This document shows, in pieces, positions 7,024 to 15,341 of a DNA stretch of 32,750 nt (position 1 is its first letter; each line of letters begins with the position of its first letter). The DNA is from Saprospiraceae bacterium (lineage in GTDB: Bacteria; Bacteroidota; Bacteroidia; Chitinophagales; Saprospiraceae). Under the pieces are notes generated by a model. That model saw only the letters and a program-made list of their open reading frames with translations. It was not told where the DNA came from and searched no databases. Made by a program: the position numbers and the translations under genes. Location of the stretch: NCBI GenBank assembly GCA_022841745.1, contig JALHQW010000063.1, positions 1-32,750 of the forward strand, written 5' to 3'.

Positions 7024-7055
7024 CAAAAATAAAGAAAGTTTTAAACGTAGGCCAA
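7024..7055 (-). promoter_or_regulatory. Promoter of the TPR gene
   Basis: On the minus strand: TTG (7055-7053), 21-bp spacer, TATTTTTG (7031-7024). It matches the Bacteroidota consensus exactly at -7. The leader would be about 85 nt. Confidence 0.6.
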
Positions 7056-7059
7056 TGTT

Positions 7060-7089
7060 TTGTGTTCTTAGCAAAAAACCTTTCTTTTG
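7060..7089 (+). promoter_or_regulatory. Possible promoter of the 7103 small gene
   Basis: TTG at 7060-7062, 19-bp spacer, TTCTTTTG at 7082-7089 (one mismatch to TAnnTTTG). If used, transcription would start near 7096, leaving an almost leaderless message for the ATG at 7103. It overlaps the divergent TPR promoter. Confidence 0.4.
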
Positions 7090-7102
7090 CACAAAGCAAT
7101 AA

Positions 7103-7351
7103 ATGATGACAGCTGAACCAGTTTCCATCTTCGACGAGCTTGCTCAATTTCTGGCAAGCCTTTCACCAAGAAGGGTGTTGAACTTCAAGACTTCGAAAAA
7201 ATCACAGGAGAGGGTGAGTTTTTTGCTTGAAAAAAATGCTTCTATTGGGTTGTCCGAAAGTGAGCAGAAAAAAATGGAGAAGCACATGCTGATAGAGCAT
7301 ATTGTACAATTGGCCAAGGCTAAAGCGCTCATCAAATTGGCTCAAAAATGA
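7103..7351 (+). CDS. Small helical protein paired with an HNH gene
   Basis: 82 residues, all predicted helix, no signal peptide or membrane segment. It has a conserved-looking pattern: FDELAQFLASLSPRRVLNFK, then SFLLEKNASIGLSESEQKKM, then LIEHIVQLAKAKALIKLA. I recall similar 70-80-residue proteins encoded directly before small HNH nucleases in Bacteroidota and cyanobacteria, but their role is not known to me. Its stop overlaps the start of the next reading frame (ATGA at 7348-7351), so the two were translated together. Because the HNH partner here is truncated, this may be the surviving half of a two-gene cassette. An alternative ATG one codon downstream is possible. Confidence 0.65.
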   Translation: MMTAEPVSIFDELAQFLASLSPRRVLNFKTSKKSQERVSFLLEKNASIGLSESEQKKMEKHMLIEHIVQLAKAKALIKLAQK

Positions 7352-7461
7352 GGTTTCATATTTCAAAAGCCCTTCGTGACCTTGTTGTATTGCGGGCATC
7401 AAACCGATGTGAATATTGCAGAATACCACAAGTGCTTACCAACTACGAGTTTCATATTTAG
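7348..7461 (+). pseudogene. Truncated HNH endonuclease (N-terminal fragment)
   Basis: A 37-residue frame starting in the ATGA overlap with the upstream gene. It contains LRASNRCEYCRIPQ followed by YEFHI and then a TAG stop at 7459-7461. In intact relatives this point continues into the DHI...GG...N core of the HNH motif; here only the first CxxC half of the zinc site is present. The DNA after the stop runs straight into a terminator at 7473-7507, with no continuation of HNH coding in any frame that I can see. It therefore looks like a 3'-deleted remnant, not a single point nonsense. It could still be translated as a short peptide. Confidence 0.7.
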
Positions 7462-7472
7462 CTTCAAAACAC

Positions 7473-7507
7473 AAAAAAGGCCGCTGTCCTCGACAACGGC
7501 CTTTTTT
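7473..7507. terminator. Bidirectional intrinsic terminator
   Basis: The stem AAAAAAGGCCG-c-TGT pairs with ACA-a-CGGCCTTTTTT around CCTCG, with runs of A and T on either side. It serves the HNH remnant on the plus strand and pdhA on the minus strand (pdhA stops at 7510). Confidence 0.85.
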
Positions 7508-7509
7508 CG

Positions 7510-8559
7510 TCAATCCTTCATAAAAGGATAATTCGGCTCAGCGTAGTTATCCGTGTAAAGCTCAGCAGCATCGGGGTAGGGTGAAGCCTCTGCAAATGCC
7601 TCTGCTTCATCTATCTCCTGCCTGATGCGCTCTTTGATTGCCTCGATTTCCCCTTCCGTGGCATATCCAAGGCTCATAATCTTTCCTTCAGTGACCTTGA
7701 TGGGGTCAATATCTTGATAGCTTTTCAGTTCATCCCTTGTGCGATAGCTACCGGGGTCGGATACCGAGTGGCCTTTGTAACGATAGGTCTTTATTTCGAG
7801 GTAATACGGGCCTGCCCCGCTGCGGATATGGGCTGCGGCCTTGCTGATGGCCTCGTAAACAATTTCAGGCGACATGCCGTCCACTGCCTCGCTTGGCATC
7901 TCGTAGGCATGGCCCAGTTTGTACAAGTCCTGCACATTGCTGGTGCGCTCCACCGAGGTGCCCATGGCGTAATGGTTGTTCTCACAAATGAAAAGAACGG
8001 GCAGCTTCCAGGTCATGGCCATGTTGAAGGCTTCGTGCAGGGCACCCTGACGGGCAGCGCCATCGCCAAACATGGTCACACAAAGGTTGTCCGTGCCTCG
8101 GTATTTCTCAGCGAAGGCAATGCCTGCACCGATTGGAATCTGAGCGCCCACGATGCCGTTGCCCCCAAAATATTTGTGCTCCCTTGACATAAAGTGCATG
8201 GAGCCACCTTTGCCTTTGTTCACCCCTGTGACCTTGCCGTACAACTCGGCCATGGCCTCCTTGGTCGTAATGCCCCTGCCGATGGCCGTTCCATGCTGCC
8301 GATATCCCGTTACGATGCAGTCCGTTGGGCGGAGCACGCTTTCCATGCCAGCCGTGATGGCCTCTTGGCCAATGTACACGTGAAGAAAGCCCCTAATTTT
8401 CTGTTGGCTGTAAGCCATGAGGCAGCGCTCTTCAAAGCGGCGGATGCGGAGCATCAATTCATACCAAAACAGGTATTGTTCCCTGCTGTATGCCGCTTTT
8501 TTGGATTCTGCCTTTTTGGGTGCTGCTTTTTTCACTGGTTTTGCTGTTTCAAGAACCAT
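7510..8559 (-). CDS. pdhA: Pyruvate dehydrogenase E1 component, alpha subunit
   Basis: 349 residues. It is the thiamine-diphosphate-binding half of the E1 heterotetramer that decarboxylates pyruvate for acetyl-CoA. The ThDP motif GDG...NN spans 165-195 (GDGAARQGALHEAFNMA, then ICENN). Also seen are GFLHVYIGQEA (57-67), GYRQHG (85-90), the KGKGGSMHF segment (115-123) and the regulatory-loop sequence YKGHSVSDPGSYR. The first ~22 residues are Lys/Ala-rich, an extension with no catalytic role. Neither the beta subunit nor E2 is adjacent; the minus-strand neighbour upstream is the TIR-TPR-SDR fusion. A 2-oxo acid dehydrogenase of another specificity is possible, but the sequence fits pyruvate best. 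Confidence 0.93.
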   Translation of the reverse strand: MVLETAKPVKKAAPKKAESKKAAYSREQYLFWYELMLRIRRFEERCLMAYSQQKIRGFLHVYIGQEAITAGMESVLRPTDCIVTGYRQHGTAIGRGITTKEAMAELYGKVTGVNKGKGGSMHFMSREHKYFGGNGIVGAQIPIGAGIAFAEKYRGTDNLCVTMFGDGAARQGALHEAFNMAMTWKLPVLFICENNHYAMGTSVERTSNVQDLYKLGHAYEMPSEAVDGMSPEIVYEAISKAAAHIRSGAGPYYLEIKTYRYKGHSVSDPGSYRTRDELKSYQDIDPIKVTEGKIMSLGYATEGEIEAIKERIRQEIDEAEAFAEASPYPDAAELYTDNYAEPNYPFMKD

Positions 8560-8770
8560 TTTATTATCAAGTAAAAAGGTAAAAGTTTAAGGAAATAGTT
8601 TAGGCCGTGACTACCCCGTCTATTGTGCAAGCCATCTTATCCTGTTGTGATTCAATCGCTTATGCAAAAAAATGGGCAGTTTATGCCGAGACAAGTCAGT
8701 GTTCAATTAACAATACACAACTTGCCGGGTTGCAAAAGTCCGCATTTTCCGTAAAAAATGAAATAAAAAA

Positions 8771-8906
8771 ACGGTGGACGGTGGACGATGGGCGTTAGAC
8801 GGACAAGGGTAAACGTACAACGGTGGAGTTGATTATTCATGGCCAAATGTGCCAGTATCCTCCTAAACTCTGCAACGTCCACCGTCTATCGTCCACCGTC
8901 CATCGT
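8771..8906. repeat. Inverted 'CGGTGGAC' word repeats in a 347-bp gene-free gap
   Basis: The left arm 8771-8791 and the right arm 8886-8906 are inverted repeats (about 19 of 21 matching), each made of tandem CGGTGGAC/CGATGG words, with extra copies around 8821 and 8876. The right arm ends exactly at the stop of the fusion gene (8907). The rest of the gap, 8560-8770, shows no gene or RNA that I can recognise; it must carry the pdhA promoter, of which only a weak TACCTTTT near 8575 is visible. Confidence 0.65.
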
Positions 8907-11900
8907 TTACCGCCCCGACCTGTCAATAAAATTTGACCCGGCCTGTTGTGTGCCGAACATCAGCACATCCTGTACATTGACGTGCGGCGGCCTCGTGGCC
9001 ATGAAGTAGATGACCTCTGCCACGTCGCTGGCCCTGAGGGGTTGGAAATTTTCGTAAACCTTTGCCGCCCTATCCTTGTCGCCATCAAAACGGACGCTTG
9101 CAAACTCCGTCTCCTCCACATGGCCAGGCGCTACTTGGCTCACCCGTACATTGTGCTGGTAGAGGTCGAGGCGCATGGACTTGGTGAGGGCATCCACGGC
9201 AAATTTGGTAGCGCAATACACATTGCCACCAGGATAGACTTCCTTGCCTGCACTCGAAGCCACGTTGATGATATGACCGCTGCGCCGCTTCACCATGTGA
9301 GGAGCGATGGCCCTTGTCAGGTAGAGCAGCCCTTTGATATTGGTGTCAATCATCGTCTCCCAATGTTCCAATTCGCCTTCGTGGATAGGCGAAAGGCCAC
9401 GAGAAAGCCCGGCGTTGTTGATGAGGATGTCCACCTCCCGCCATTCTTCAGGCAAGGTTTCGATGGCTGACGTAACGGCGTCGTAGTTGCGCACATCGAA
9501 GGGTAGGGTGAAGAGGTCGGCGTTGTATTTTTCCTTGAAGATAGTTTTCAACTCGTCCAAGCGCTCGGCCCGGCGGCCAGTGGCGATGACCCTGTAGCCA
9601 TGCTTCGCAAAAAGCGCTGCCGTGGCTCGACCTATTCCCGAGGTTGCGCCAGTAATCAGAACGGTTTTGGTTTTCACGCCCGATTTGTCGTTGGAGAGCG
9701 GCAGCACGAACTCGTCCTCCTCCATCTCGTCTTCTTGGTCGAGGATTTCTTCCAGCGTAGCGGTGAAGTTCTTGTTCGAAGGGTCGGCAATGGTTTTTGC
9801 CACCGCTATAGGTTCGACATCTGGCATGGTTGCTGGCTCCTCTATCTCGTCCTCCAACAAATCTTCCAAGGTAGGATTCGATTCCGGTTCAGCATCGGCT
9901 GGCGCCACAATTGAGTCCTCCAAGGTTTCCATGCCCGCTTCTACTGCCGTTGCAATTTCCTCAGCGGTATCCGCTATTTCAGCAGCCTCGGTCAGTTGCT
10001 CCACAGCTGCGAAATTATCCACAGCATCTGCTATGGCCTCTGCTGGTTCTTCCATTTCAGCATCATCGGCAAAATCCTCCAAAGCTGCAAAATTGTCCAC
10101 GGCTTCTGTTATGTCCACGGAAGGTGCTTCCACTTCAACTTCATGGCTCAATTCCTCCACAGCTGCGGAATCATCCACAGCCTCAACGATAGGGGCAGCG
10201 GGTTCTTCCATTTCAGCATCATCGGCGAAATCCTCCAAAGCTACAAAATTGTCCACGGCTGCTTCAATGGCCGCATCCTGATCGTCTTCAATATTTGGCG
10301 TTAGCGCCGCTTCATCCAATCCAGCCAACTGCTCCGTAGCCTGTGCCGCCTCTTCTATGACTTCCTCCACTTCGGCAGCTTTGGGTGCTTGCGCAATGGC
10401 TGTTTCATGCGGTTGGGGCTCACTGCTTTGCGGAGCAACAAAAGCCGCATCATTTTCTGGTGATTTCAACTCAGGGTTGAGGGCAATCGCCTTTTGGTAA
10501 AACTCGGCTGCCAGTTGCCTGTCGCCATTGGAAAAATGGAGCAATGCGAGGTCGTAATTGGCGTAAGAGTGTGCCGGGTCGTATTTGAGTGCAAGGTTGA
10601 AATGTTTGATGGCATTGGCCTTGTCGTTGGCTGATTCATTGTACAGGGTAGCAAGGATGTATTGCGCATCTGCGTTCCTTTGGTTGTGCTCCACCGAATT
10701 CTTGAAGAACTCCAACGCCAAGTTCTCTTGTCCTTCAAAATGCTGCAAGGTGAGCATCCCCAATCGGTAATAGACCTCTGGGAAATCGGGCTGGAGCGCT
10801 GCAACGGTTTCGAAATTGAGCTTTGCATCCTCGTATTCGCCTTGGCTCTCGGAAAGTTCGCCGAGCAGGAACAGGGCATCAGTATGCTCCATGTCATTGG
10901 CAAGAATGACCTCCAACTGACTTTTTGCATTTGAGAAGTCCTGCCCATAGCGGGCCAGTGCATACGCATAGTAGTAGCGCATGGTATTGTCGCTTGCATT
11001 GAGTTGGACGGTTTGTCGCAGGAAGTCAAGCCCCTCCGATTTTTTGCCTTCGTCAAAAAGTAACACGGCATGTTCTAGCACTTCTTCCGGGGTGGAATGA
11101 CCATTGCCATCGGCCCTCAGTACCAGGCCTTCATCTTCATCAGAAACAAGTTCCAAATGAACTTTGTCCGTGTTCAGGTAGTCGTCCACCTCGTTGTCCT
11201 CAACCGTATTATCGTCCTCGTCAAACAAGGAATCAAGGTTGAAATCTTCTGGCTTATCAGGGTCTTCGCCCACGAACTTGAAATCCTCGCCTTCGTCGTC
11301 ATCCCCCAAGACTTCGTTCAAAAGGCTGGCAAGTTCAACGCCATCTTCATCGTCGTCGGTTTTCTTGGGCGATGCAATCTGTACGTGGCTGGCTTGGTCA
11401 AGTTGGCGAAGTTGGTCGAGGCCCGGTATTTCGTTGAGGTCAATGGGCGGTGCCTCTTCCATTGCTGCTTTTTTCGGTTTTCCGATGTCAGTGTTTTCAG
11501 CCATCAGTTCCTCGCCAGAGGCTTTGATGATTTCAGCAAGGGATTGCTGCTGGGGTTGGCCGCTGGGGTTGGGGTTCACTGGCGCTACGGTGAGCCGTTC
11601 CGATTCTGTGGCTTCCTGTCCATTGTCCGTGAATTGCCGAAAGGCAGCATAGTTGTTTGCCTTAAAATCGGCAAAATGGTGCCAACGCAGGTTGCGCAGG
11701 TAGCGAAGGAATTCGCCAACCTCACCACCGACTTGCCTGGTCACTTCGATTTTTGCCTCCAGGTCGGGATTGTCCTCCTGCCCTTTGAAATCCTTGCGCA
11801 AGGCCAGGTACCTGTCCTGCCAGTGGTTCATGTAGCTGATGATATTGCTCACCCGCTCAAAGGAGGTCGGCACCGGTTCCCAAGTTGTGCCATCGGAAGA

Positions 11901-12194
11901 AAGGTACCGGCCATCAGCAACGATAGGCACCAGTTGCCCGCTGTCTGCCCAATGCTGAAGGGCTTCCAAGGCACCATTCATGCACTGCTCCGATTTCAGG
12001 AAATTGTCCGTGATGAGCAACAGGATTGCGCCGCTGGGCGATGATACTGCTTGTCTTAATGGTGTACTTAGGCTGCTATTCAGGTTCCTGCCTTCCACGA
12101 GGTAGCCCTGTTTGGCGAGTTCTTCCCGTATTTGTGTCGCAACCTGTTGGTTATCAGGGTGGTATGCGATTATGTGCTGCTTGTTGATTGACAT
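8907..12194 (-). CDS. TIR-like / TPR / acidic linker / short-chain dehydrogenase fusion
   Basis: 1095 residues in one open frame. Residues 1-~130 resemble a TIR domain (HIIAYHPDN, then AILLLITDNFLKSEQC at 56-71), but the catalytic Glu expected three residues after C71 is G74. Residues ~131-367 are partly helical, then Asp/Glu-rich. Residues ~368-575 hold about six TPR units (e.g. DALFLLGELSESQGEYEDAK, YANYDLALLHFSNGDRQLAA). Residues ~580-835 are acidic with repeats of AVDNFAALEDFADDAEMEEP. Residues ~842-1090 form a complete classical SDR: TGATSGIG (848-855), NNAG (926-929), VASSAG, catalytic Y993-x3-K997. The SDR is closest in feel to YdfG-type NADP-dependent 3-hydroxy acid dehydrogenases. 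No signal peptide, so cytosolic. It is preceded by word repeats and flanked by tlpA-like and pdhA genes. Function unknown. Confidence 0.8.
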   Translation of the reverse strand: MSINKQHIIAYHPDNQQVATQIREELAKQGYLVEGRNLNSSLSTPLRQAVSSPSGAILLLITDNFLKSEQCMNGALEALQHWADSGQLVPIVADGRYLSSDGTTWEPVPTSFERVSNIISYMNHWQDRYLALRKDFKGQEDNPDLEAKIEVTRQVGGEVGEFLRYLRNLRWHHFADFKANNYAAFRQFTDNGQEATESERLTVAPVNPNPSGQPQQQSLAEIIKASGEELMAENTDIGKPKKAAMEEAPPIDLNEIPGLDQLRQLDQASHVQIASPKKTDDDEDGVELASLLNEVLGDDDEGEDFKFVGEDPDKPEDFNLDSLFDEDDNTVEDNEVDDYLNTDKVHLELVSDEDEGLVLRADGNGHSTPEEVLEHAVLLFDEGKKSEGLDFLRQTVQLNASDNTMRYYYAYALARYGQDFSNAKSQLEVILANDMEHTDALFLLGELSESQGEYEDAKLNFETVAALQPDFPEVYYRLGMLTLQHFEGQENLALEFFKNSVEHNQRNADAQYILATLYNESANDKANAIKHFNLALKYDPAHSYANYDLALLHFSNGDRQLAAEFYQKAIALNPELKSPENDAAFVAPQSSEPQPHETAIAQAPKAAEVEEVIEEAAQATEQLAGLDEAALTPNIEDDQDAAIEAAVDNFVALEDFADDAEMEEPAAPIVEAVDDSAAVEELSHEVEVEAPSVDITEAVDNFAALEDFADDAEMEEPAEAIADAVDNFAAVEQLTEAAEIADTAEEIATAVEAGMETLEDSIVAPADAEPESNPTLEDLLEDEIEEPATMPDVEPIAVAKTIADPSNKNFTATLEEILDQEDEMEEDEFVLPLSNDKSGVKTKTVLITGATSGIGRATAALFAKHGYRVIATGRRAERLDELKTIFKEKYNADLFTLPFDVRNYDAVTSAIETLPEEWREVDILINNAGLSRGLSPIHEGELEHWETMIDTNIKGLLYLTRAIAPHMVKRRSGHIINVASSAGKEVYPGGNVYCATKFAVDALTKSMRLDLYQHNVRVSQVAPGHVEETEFASVRFDGDKDRAAKVYENFQPLRASDVAEVIYFMATRPPHVNVQDVLMFGTQQAGSNFIDRSGR
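10045..10260 (-). repeat. 60-bp direct repeat inside the acidic linker of the fusion gene
   Basis: 10045-10104 and 10201-10260 are 58/60 identical and spaced 156 bp apart, which keeps the frame (52 codons). They encode the two AVDNF(A/V)ALEDFADD blocks. Weaker copies lie between and beside them. This looks like expansion of a low-complexity linker by in-frame duplication. Confidence 0.8.
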
Positions 12195-12292
12195 ATTGGT
12201 TAGATGCTTGATGCTGGATACTTGTTACTTGATGCTGGATATTTGATGCTGGAAAATTCCATATTCATCATTCCATCATTCATCATTCATCA
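12195..12292. repeat. TTGATGCTGGATA and CATCATT word repeats
   Basis: The gap between the TlpA-like gene and the fusion gene contains three to four copies of a TTGATGCTGGATA-type word, then tandem CATCATTC units near 12265-12292. No promoter match was found for the fusion gene here; it may be co-transcribed from the promoter at 13674. Confidence 0.6.
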
Positions 12293-13645
12293 TTATTGGC
12301 TTAGTTGAGCGACAAACTTATTAAAATTTTCTTTAAACGATGCGTACTCGCTTGTAGCTGGGCCGCTGAAACCAGTATGAATTTTCACGACCCGGTCATT
12401 TTTGTCCAAAAACAACATGGTGGGGTAGGCGATTACTTCGTTCAGCATTGGGAGCGACTTGGCAGCCTCTGCTTTTTTGTTCGTGCCGGCGTACACTACT
12501 TCGTAGGGCATTTTGAATAGCTCCTTGTAAGTGCGTATGCCACGGTCAGCTTTTGCTTTGTCAGCATGTTTTTCAAAAGCCAAGGCAATCACCGCCAAGT
12601 TTTGCGGGTCCTGCTCTTTCAAAAAACTGACCAAAAATTCCGTTTCGTCCCGGCAATTCGGGCACCAGGTACCCAATATCTGGATGATTTTCGCTTTGCC
12701 CTTGTATTCGGGATTGTCGAGGGAGATGGTTTTGCCATCAGGGTTCTGGAAGGAGAAGGCTATTTTTTCGAAGCCCGGCTTCAAGAATGTCAACGAGTCT
12801 GCATTTGCCAGCTTGAAGTCAGGGTCACGCTTGCCCGACCAAGTGGTTCGGTAGTGCTTCCCGGAGTAAAATGCGCCAGTCAAGGTATTGTCAGGCAGTA
12901 TTTTACCCTTAAAAAGAAAGGCATGGGAGCCATCAAAACAGGATAGGTAAAACTTGTCATCCTGCACCGTTCCTTCAAGGAAACGGTAGTCGCCCGTCTC
13001 GGTCAGGAAGGTACCTGTGAGTCGGTTACCCTCCTGCTTGAACTCAGCTATGGCAGGGTAAGTTTCTTCTGGTTCTGGAAAGGACTCCAATCCGAAGGTG
13101 CAGGCCCATTTGCCACCAAGGTCAAGTTTTGGTTGCTTGTGCAATGTGGTGAAGCGCCAATCATCGCCATGCTTCGCAACAAAAGGGATGGAATAATTTT
13201 CTCTTGTCGTAACCACCCATTGACCCTCGATGGTATTGCCGGCAAACGCCCCGCTGATATAGGACTCGTACATAGGGAAATTAATGCGGATCGTGTCTTG
13301 CGACCGCTTCTTGCTACGCCCAAACTGAATATTGCTGGCTGGCACCATGATGCGCTCATCGCCATTGATGATTTCGAGATGGAAACTGGTGTCGTTGTCA
13401 TAGATCACGTCGAAATTGAACGGCAGTTCGTATTCGTTCACATCGGCAAATTTCATGTCCACCTTGTCGGGCAGCGGTTTGCCCTTTGGGTTGGAGGAAA
13501 TGAACTCCGGCGTGAGCTTCAGCGCAGCTCGCCATTTACCTGGCGGCAGCTTGGTGTAACTGCCATCCATGACAAAACAACTATTGAACAACAAGCAGGT
13601 GGACAGGGCAATAAGGCTAAGAAATAGGTTGAGTTTTGAATGCAT
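12293..13645 (-). CDS. TlpA-family thioredoxin-fold lipoprotein
   Basis: 450 residues from the ATG at 13645. A longer frame to 13714 is disfavoured because a TATTTTTG promoter box lies at 13674-13681, inside that extension. The N-terminus is a lipoprotein signal (LSLIALSTCLLFNSC) with the lipidated Cys at 23. Residues ~30-300 are beta-rich with no family I can name; they include a GTFLTETGDYRFLEG repeat-like strand pattern. The C-terminal ~150 residues are a thioredoxin fold with active site WCPNC (C328, C331), followed by AVIALAFEKHADK and the cis-Pro segment VIAYPTMLFLDKNDRV. TlpA-like proteins reduce periplasmic disulfides, often in cytochrome maturation. Here the outward-facing anchor suggests a periplasmic thiol reductase of unknown partner. 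Confidence 0.85.
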   Translation of the reverse strand: MHSKLNLFLSLIALSTCLLFNSCFVMDGSYTKLPPGKWRAALKLTPEFISSNPKGKPLPDKVDMKFADVNEYELPFNFDVIYDNDTSFHLEIINGDERIMVPASNIQFGRSKKRSQDTIRINFPMYESYISGAFAGNTIEGQWVVTTRENYSIPFVAKHGDDWRFTTLHKQPKLDLGGKWACTFGLESFPEPEETYPAIAEFKQEGNRLTGTFLTETGDYRFLEGTVQDDKFYLSCFDGSHAFLFKGKILPDNTLTGAFYSGKHYRTTWSGKRDPDFKLANADSLTFLKPGFEKIAFSFQNPDGKTISLDNPEYKGKAKIIQILGTWCPNCRDETEFLVSFLKEQDPQNLAVIALAFEKHADKAKADRGIRTYKELFKMPYEVVYAGTNKKAEAAKSLPMLNEVIAYPTMLFLDKNDRVVKIHTGFSGPATSEYASFKENFNKFVAQLSQ

Positions 13646-13673
13646 TTTGCTAATGACTAAGTATTTTAATGGC

Positions 13674-13681
13674 CAAAAATA
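13674..13681 (-). promoter_or_regulatory. -7 box upstream of the TlpA-like gene
   Basis: TATTTTTG on the minus strand, exact consensus. No TTG at the proper spacing upstream. Its position decides the start at 13645, with a leader of about 25 nt. Confidence 0.45.
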
Positions 13682-13758
13682 AGGGGTTTTAAAAGAAATG
13701 ACCGGATGGTTCATTTAAACGCACCCGGTCATTTTCAGTTGACTTTAATTCAGCTGTT

Positions 13759-15108
13759 TTATTCCTTGTCTTCGACAAAAAGTACAGCCACTGCCCCAAC
13801 CAAGAACAACACGCCCGCCATGATCAGCGCATAGACAGCCTCCGACCCAAACGCATGCTTGACCAAAGGGCGATTGGCCACTCCACTGACAATTTGGGGA
13901 ATGGTGATGAAGAAGTTGAAAATGCCCATGTAAACCCCCATTTTCTTCAAGGGAATGGAGCCTGCCAGGATGGCGTAGGGCATGGCCAAAATGCTTGCCC
14001 ATGCAATGCCGACACCTATCATCGAGAAATGCAGAAAGAATGGGGTTTTGATGAAATAGATGGAAATAAGGCCCAAGGCCCCGCAGGTCAAGGCAATGGC
14101 ATGGGTCTTCCTCCTGCCAACGGCATTGGCGATGAAAGGAATCAACATTGCAAAGAACATGGCGACCAAGTTATAGGTCCCGAAAATGGTTCCCACATAG
14201 TCCCCCGCATCTTGGAAAGTCTTGGAACTTGTGTCATCAATGGCGCAACCATAAATATGGACTGCTACTGCTGGGGTTGTGAAAACCCACATTGAAAAAA
14301 GGCCAAACCAAGCGCAGAATTGCACCAAGCCCAGTTGCCGCATGGCCTTGGGCATGTTAGCGATGTCCTTGAAAATATCGAAGAAACTACCGCTGCCTTC
14401 TACTCCAGCCTCGCCTTCTTCTTCAAACTGCGAGACTTCTTCCGGGGAGTATTCTTTGGTGGTTATCACCGTCCACAAAATTGCAGAGATGAACACCGCT
14501 GCGCCTACATAAAACGACATGATCACGTTCGGGGCTACCTGGCCTTCAGGGGCAGTATTGGGCACACCAAACCAGTTGGCCAAGATGTAGGGCATCCAAG
14601 AACCGACAACAGCACCGACGCCAATCAATGCCGTTTGAACCGAGAAGCCCAGAGTACGCTGCTCGTTGGGCAGTTTATCGGCGACAAGTGCCCGGAACGG
14701 CTCCATGCTCACGTTGAACGAGGCGTCCATAATCATCAACATGCCAGCCCCAATCCAAAGCGGTGCAATCAAGGAACTCAAAGAACCTGCATTGGGCATC
14801 AGGCAGAGGGCGATGCAAGCGCAAATGGCCCCAGCAAGGAAATAGGGCCTGCGCCTGCCAAGCTTTGTCCAGGTACGGTCGCTGTAATGGCCGATGATGG
14901 GCTGGATGAGGAGGCCGATGATGGGTGCCACGAGCCAAAAATTGGGCAACTCCTCTACGTTGGCCCCAAATCCTTGAAGGATGCGGCTGGCATTGCCATT
15001 TTGGAGGGCAAAGCCGAATTGAATCCCCAAGAAGCCTACGCTCATGTTGATGATTTGACCGAGCGATAAACGAGGCTTTGACCGTTTGCCAGAAATTTTG
15101 TTTTCCAT
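13759..15108 (-). CDS. MFS transporter, glycoside/sugar cation-symporter type (SLC45-like)
   Basis: 449 residues with about 12 membrane segments and a central charged loop (~225-245, EEVSQFEEEGEAGVEGS). The loop between helices 2 and 3 has HYSDRTWTKLGRRRPYFLAGA (residues ~74-94), the R-x-G-R-R-R-P signature shared by SLC45 and bacterial disaccharide carriers. The opening NMSVGFLGIQFGFALQNGNASRI is typical of the same group. Likely role: proton- or sodium-coupled uptake of a disaccharide or glycoside across the inner membrane. It has its own promoter (15127-15156) and no sugar-hydrolase gene directly beside it. Substrate is inferred, not shown. Confidence 0.85.
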   Translation of the reverse strand: MENKISGKRSKPRLSLGQIINMSVGFLGIQFGFALQNGNASRILQGFGANVEELPNFWLVAPIIGLLIQPIIGHYSDRTWTKLGRRRPYFLAGAICACIALCLMPNAGSLSSLIAPLWIGAGMLMIMDASFNVSMEPFRALVADKLPNEQRTLGFSVQTALIGVGAVVGSWMPYILANWFGVPNTAPEGQVAPNVIMSFYVGAAVFISAILWTVITTKEYSPEEVSQFEEEGEAGVEGSGSFFDIFKDIANMPKAMRQLGLVQFCAWFGLFSMWVFTTPAVAVHIYGCAIDDTSSKTFQDAGDYVGTIFGTYNLVAMFFAMLIPFIANAVGRRKTHAIALTCGALGLISIYFIKTPFFLHFSMIGVGIAWASILAMPYAILAGSIPLKKMGVYMGIFNFFITIPQIVSGVANRPLVKHAFGSEAVYALIMAGVLFLVGAVAVLFVEDKE

Positions 15109-15126
15109 ATTATTTTTTGTTGGGTC

Positions 15127-15156
15127 GAAAGGTAAAACGAGTTTCCGATTTCACAA
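15127..15156 (-). promoter_or_regulatory. Promoter of the MFS gene
   Basis: On the minus strand: TTG (15156-15154), 19-bp spacer, TACCTTTC (15134-15127), one mismatch to TAnnTTTG. The same TACCTTTCG string lies upstream of the tricorn-like gene (29082-29090), and TACCTTCG lies before the GH2 gene (18929-18936). Confidence 0.5.
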
Positions 15157-15341
15157 GAATTGAAAGTAAAAACTGTGTGTTGACTAGTGCGGCAAGAAGG
15201 TTGGGAGGTAACAGAAGGTGCTGATTCTTCGTTTGAATGACGGTTTCGTTTTGCTACAAATCAAATAAAGACGGAAAACAGGTAAACATTGGCTACACCG
15301 TTGAGGCTAACTTGCAATCTTTGCGGTAAAAAATAAAAACC

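Noticed and set aside
9622-10281. 219-residue serine-rich plus-strand frame
   Set aside because: It is the exact antisense of the acidic repeat linker of the fusion gene; Glu/Asp/Ala codons read backwards give Ser-rich shadow frames.
11097-12044. 315-residue plus-strand frame opposite the TIR/TPR coding region
   Set aside because: Shadow of the minus-strand gene; no motif, signal or start context, and the opposite frame has clear domains.
12293-13714. Longer start (13714) for the TlpA-like gene
   Set aside because: It would place 23 extra residues before a clear lipoprotein signal and include the TATTTTTG promoter box within the coding region.
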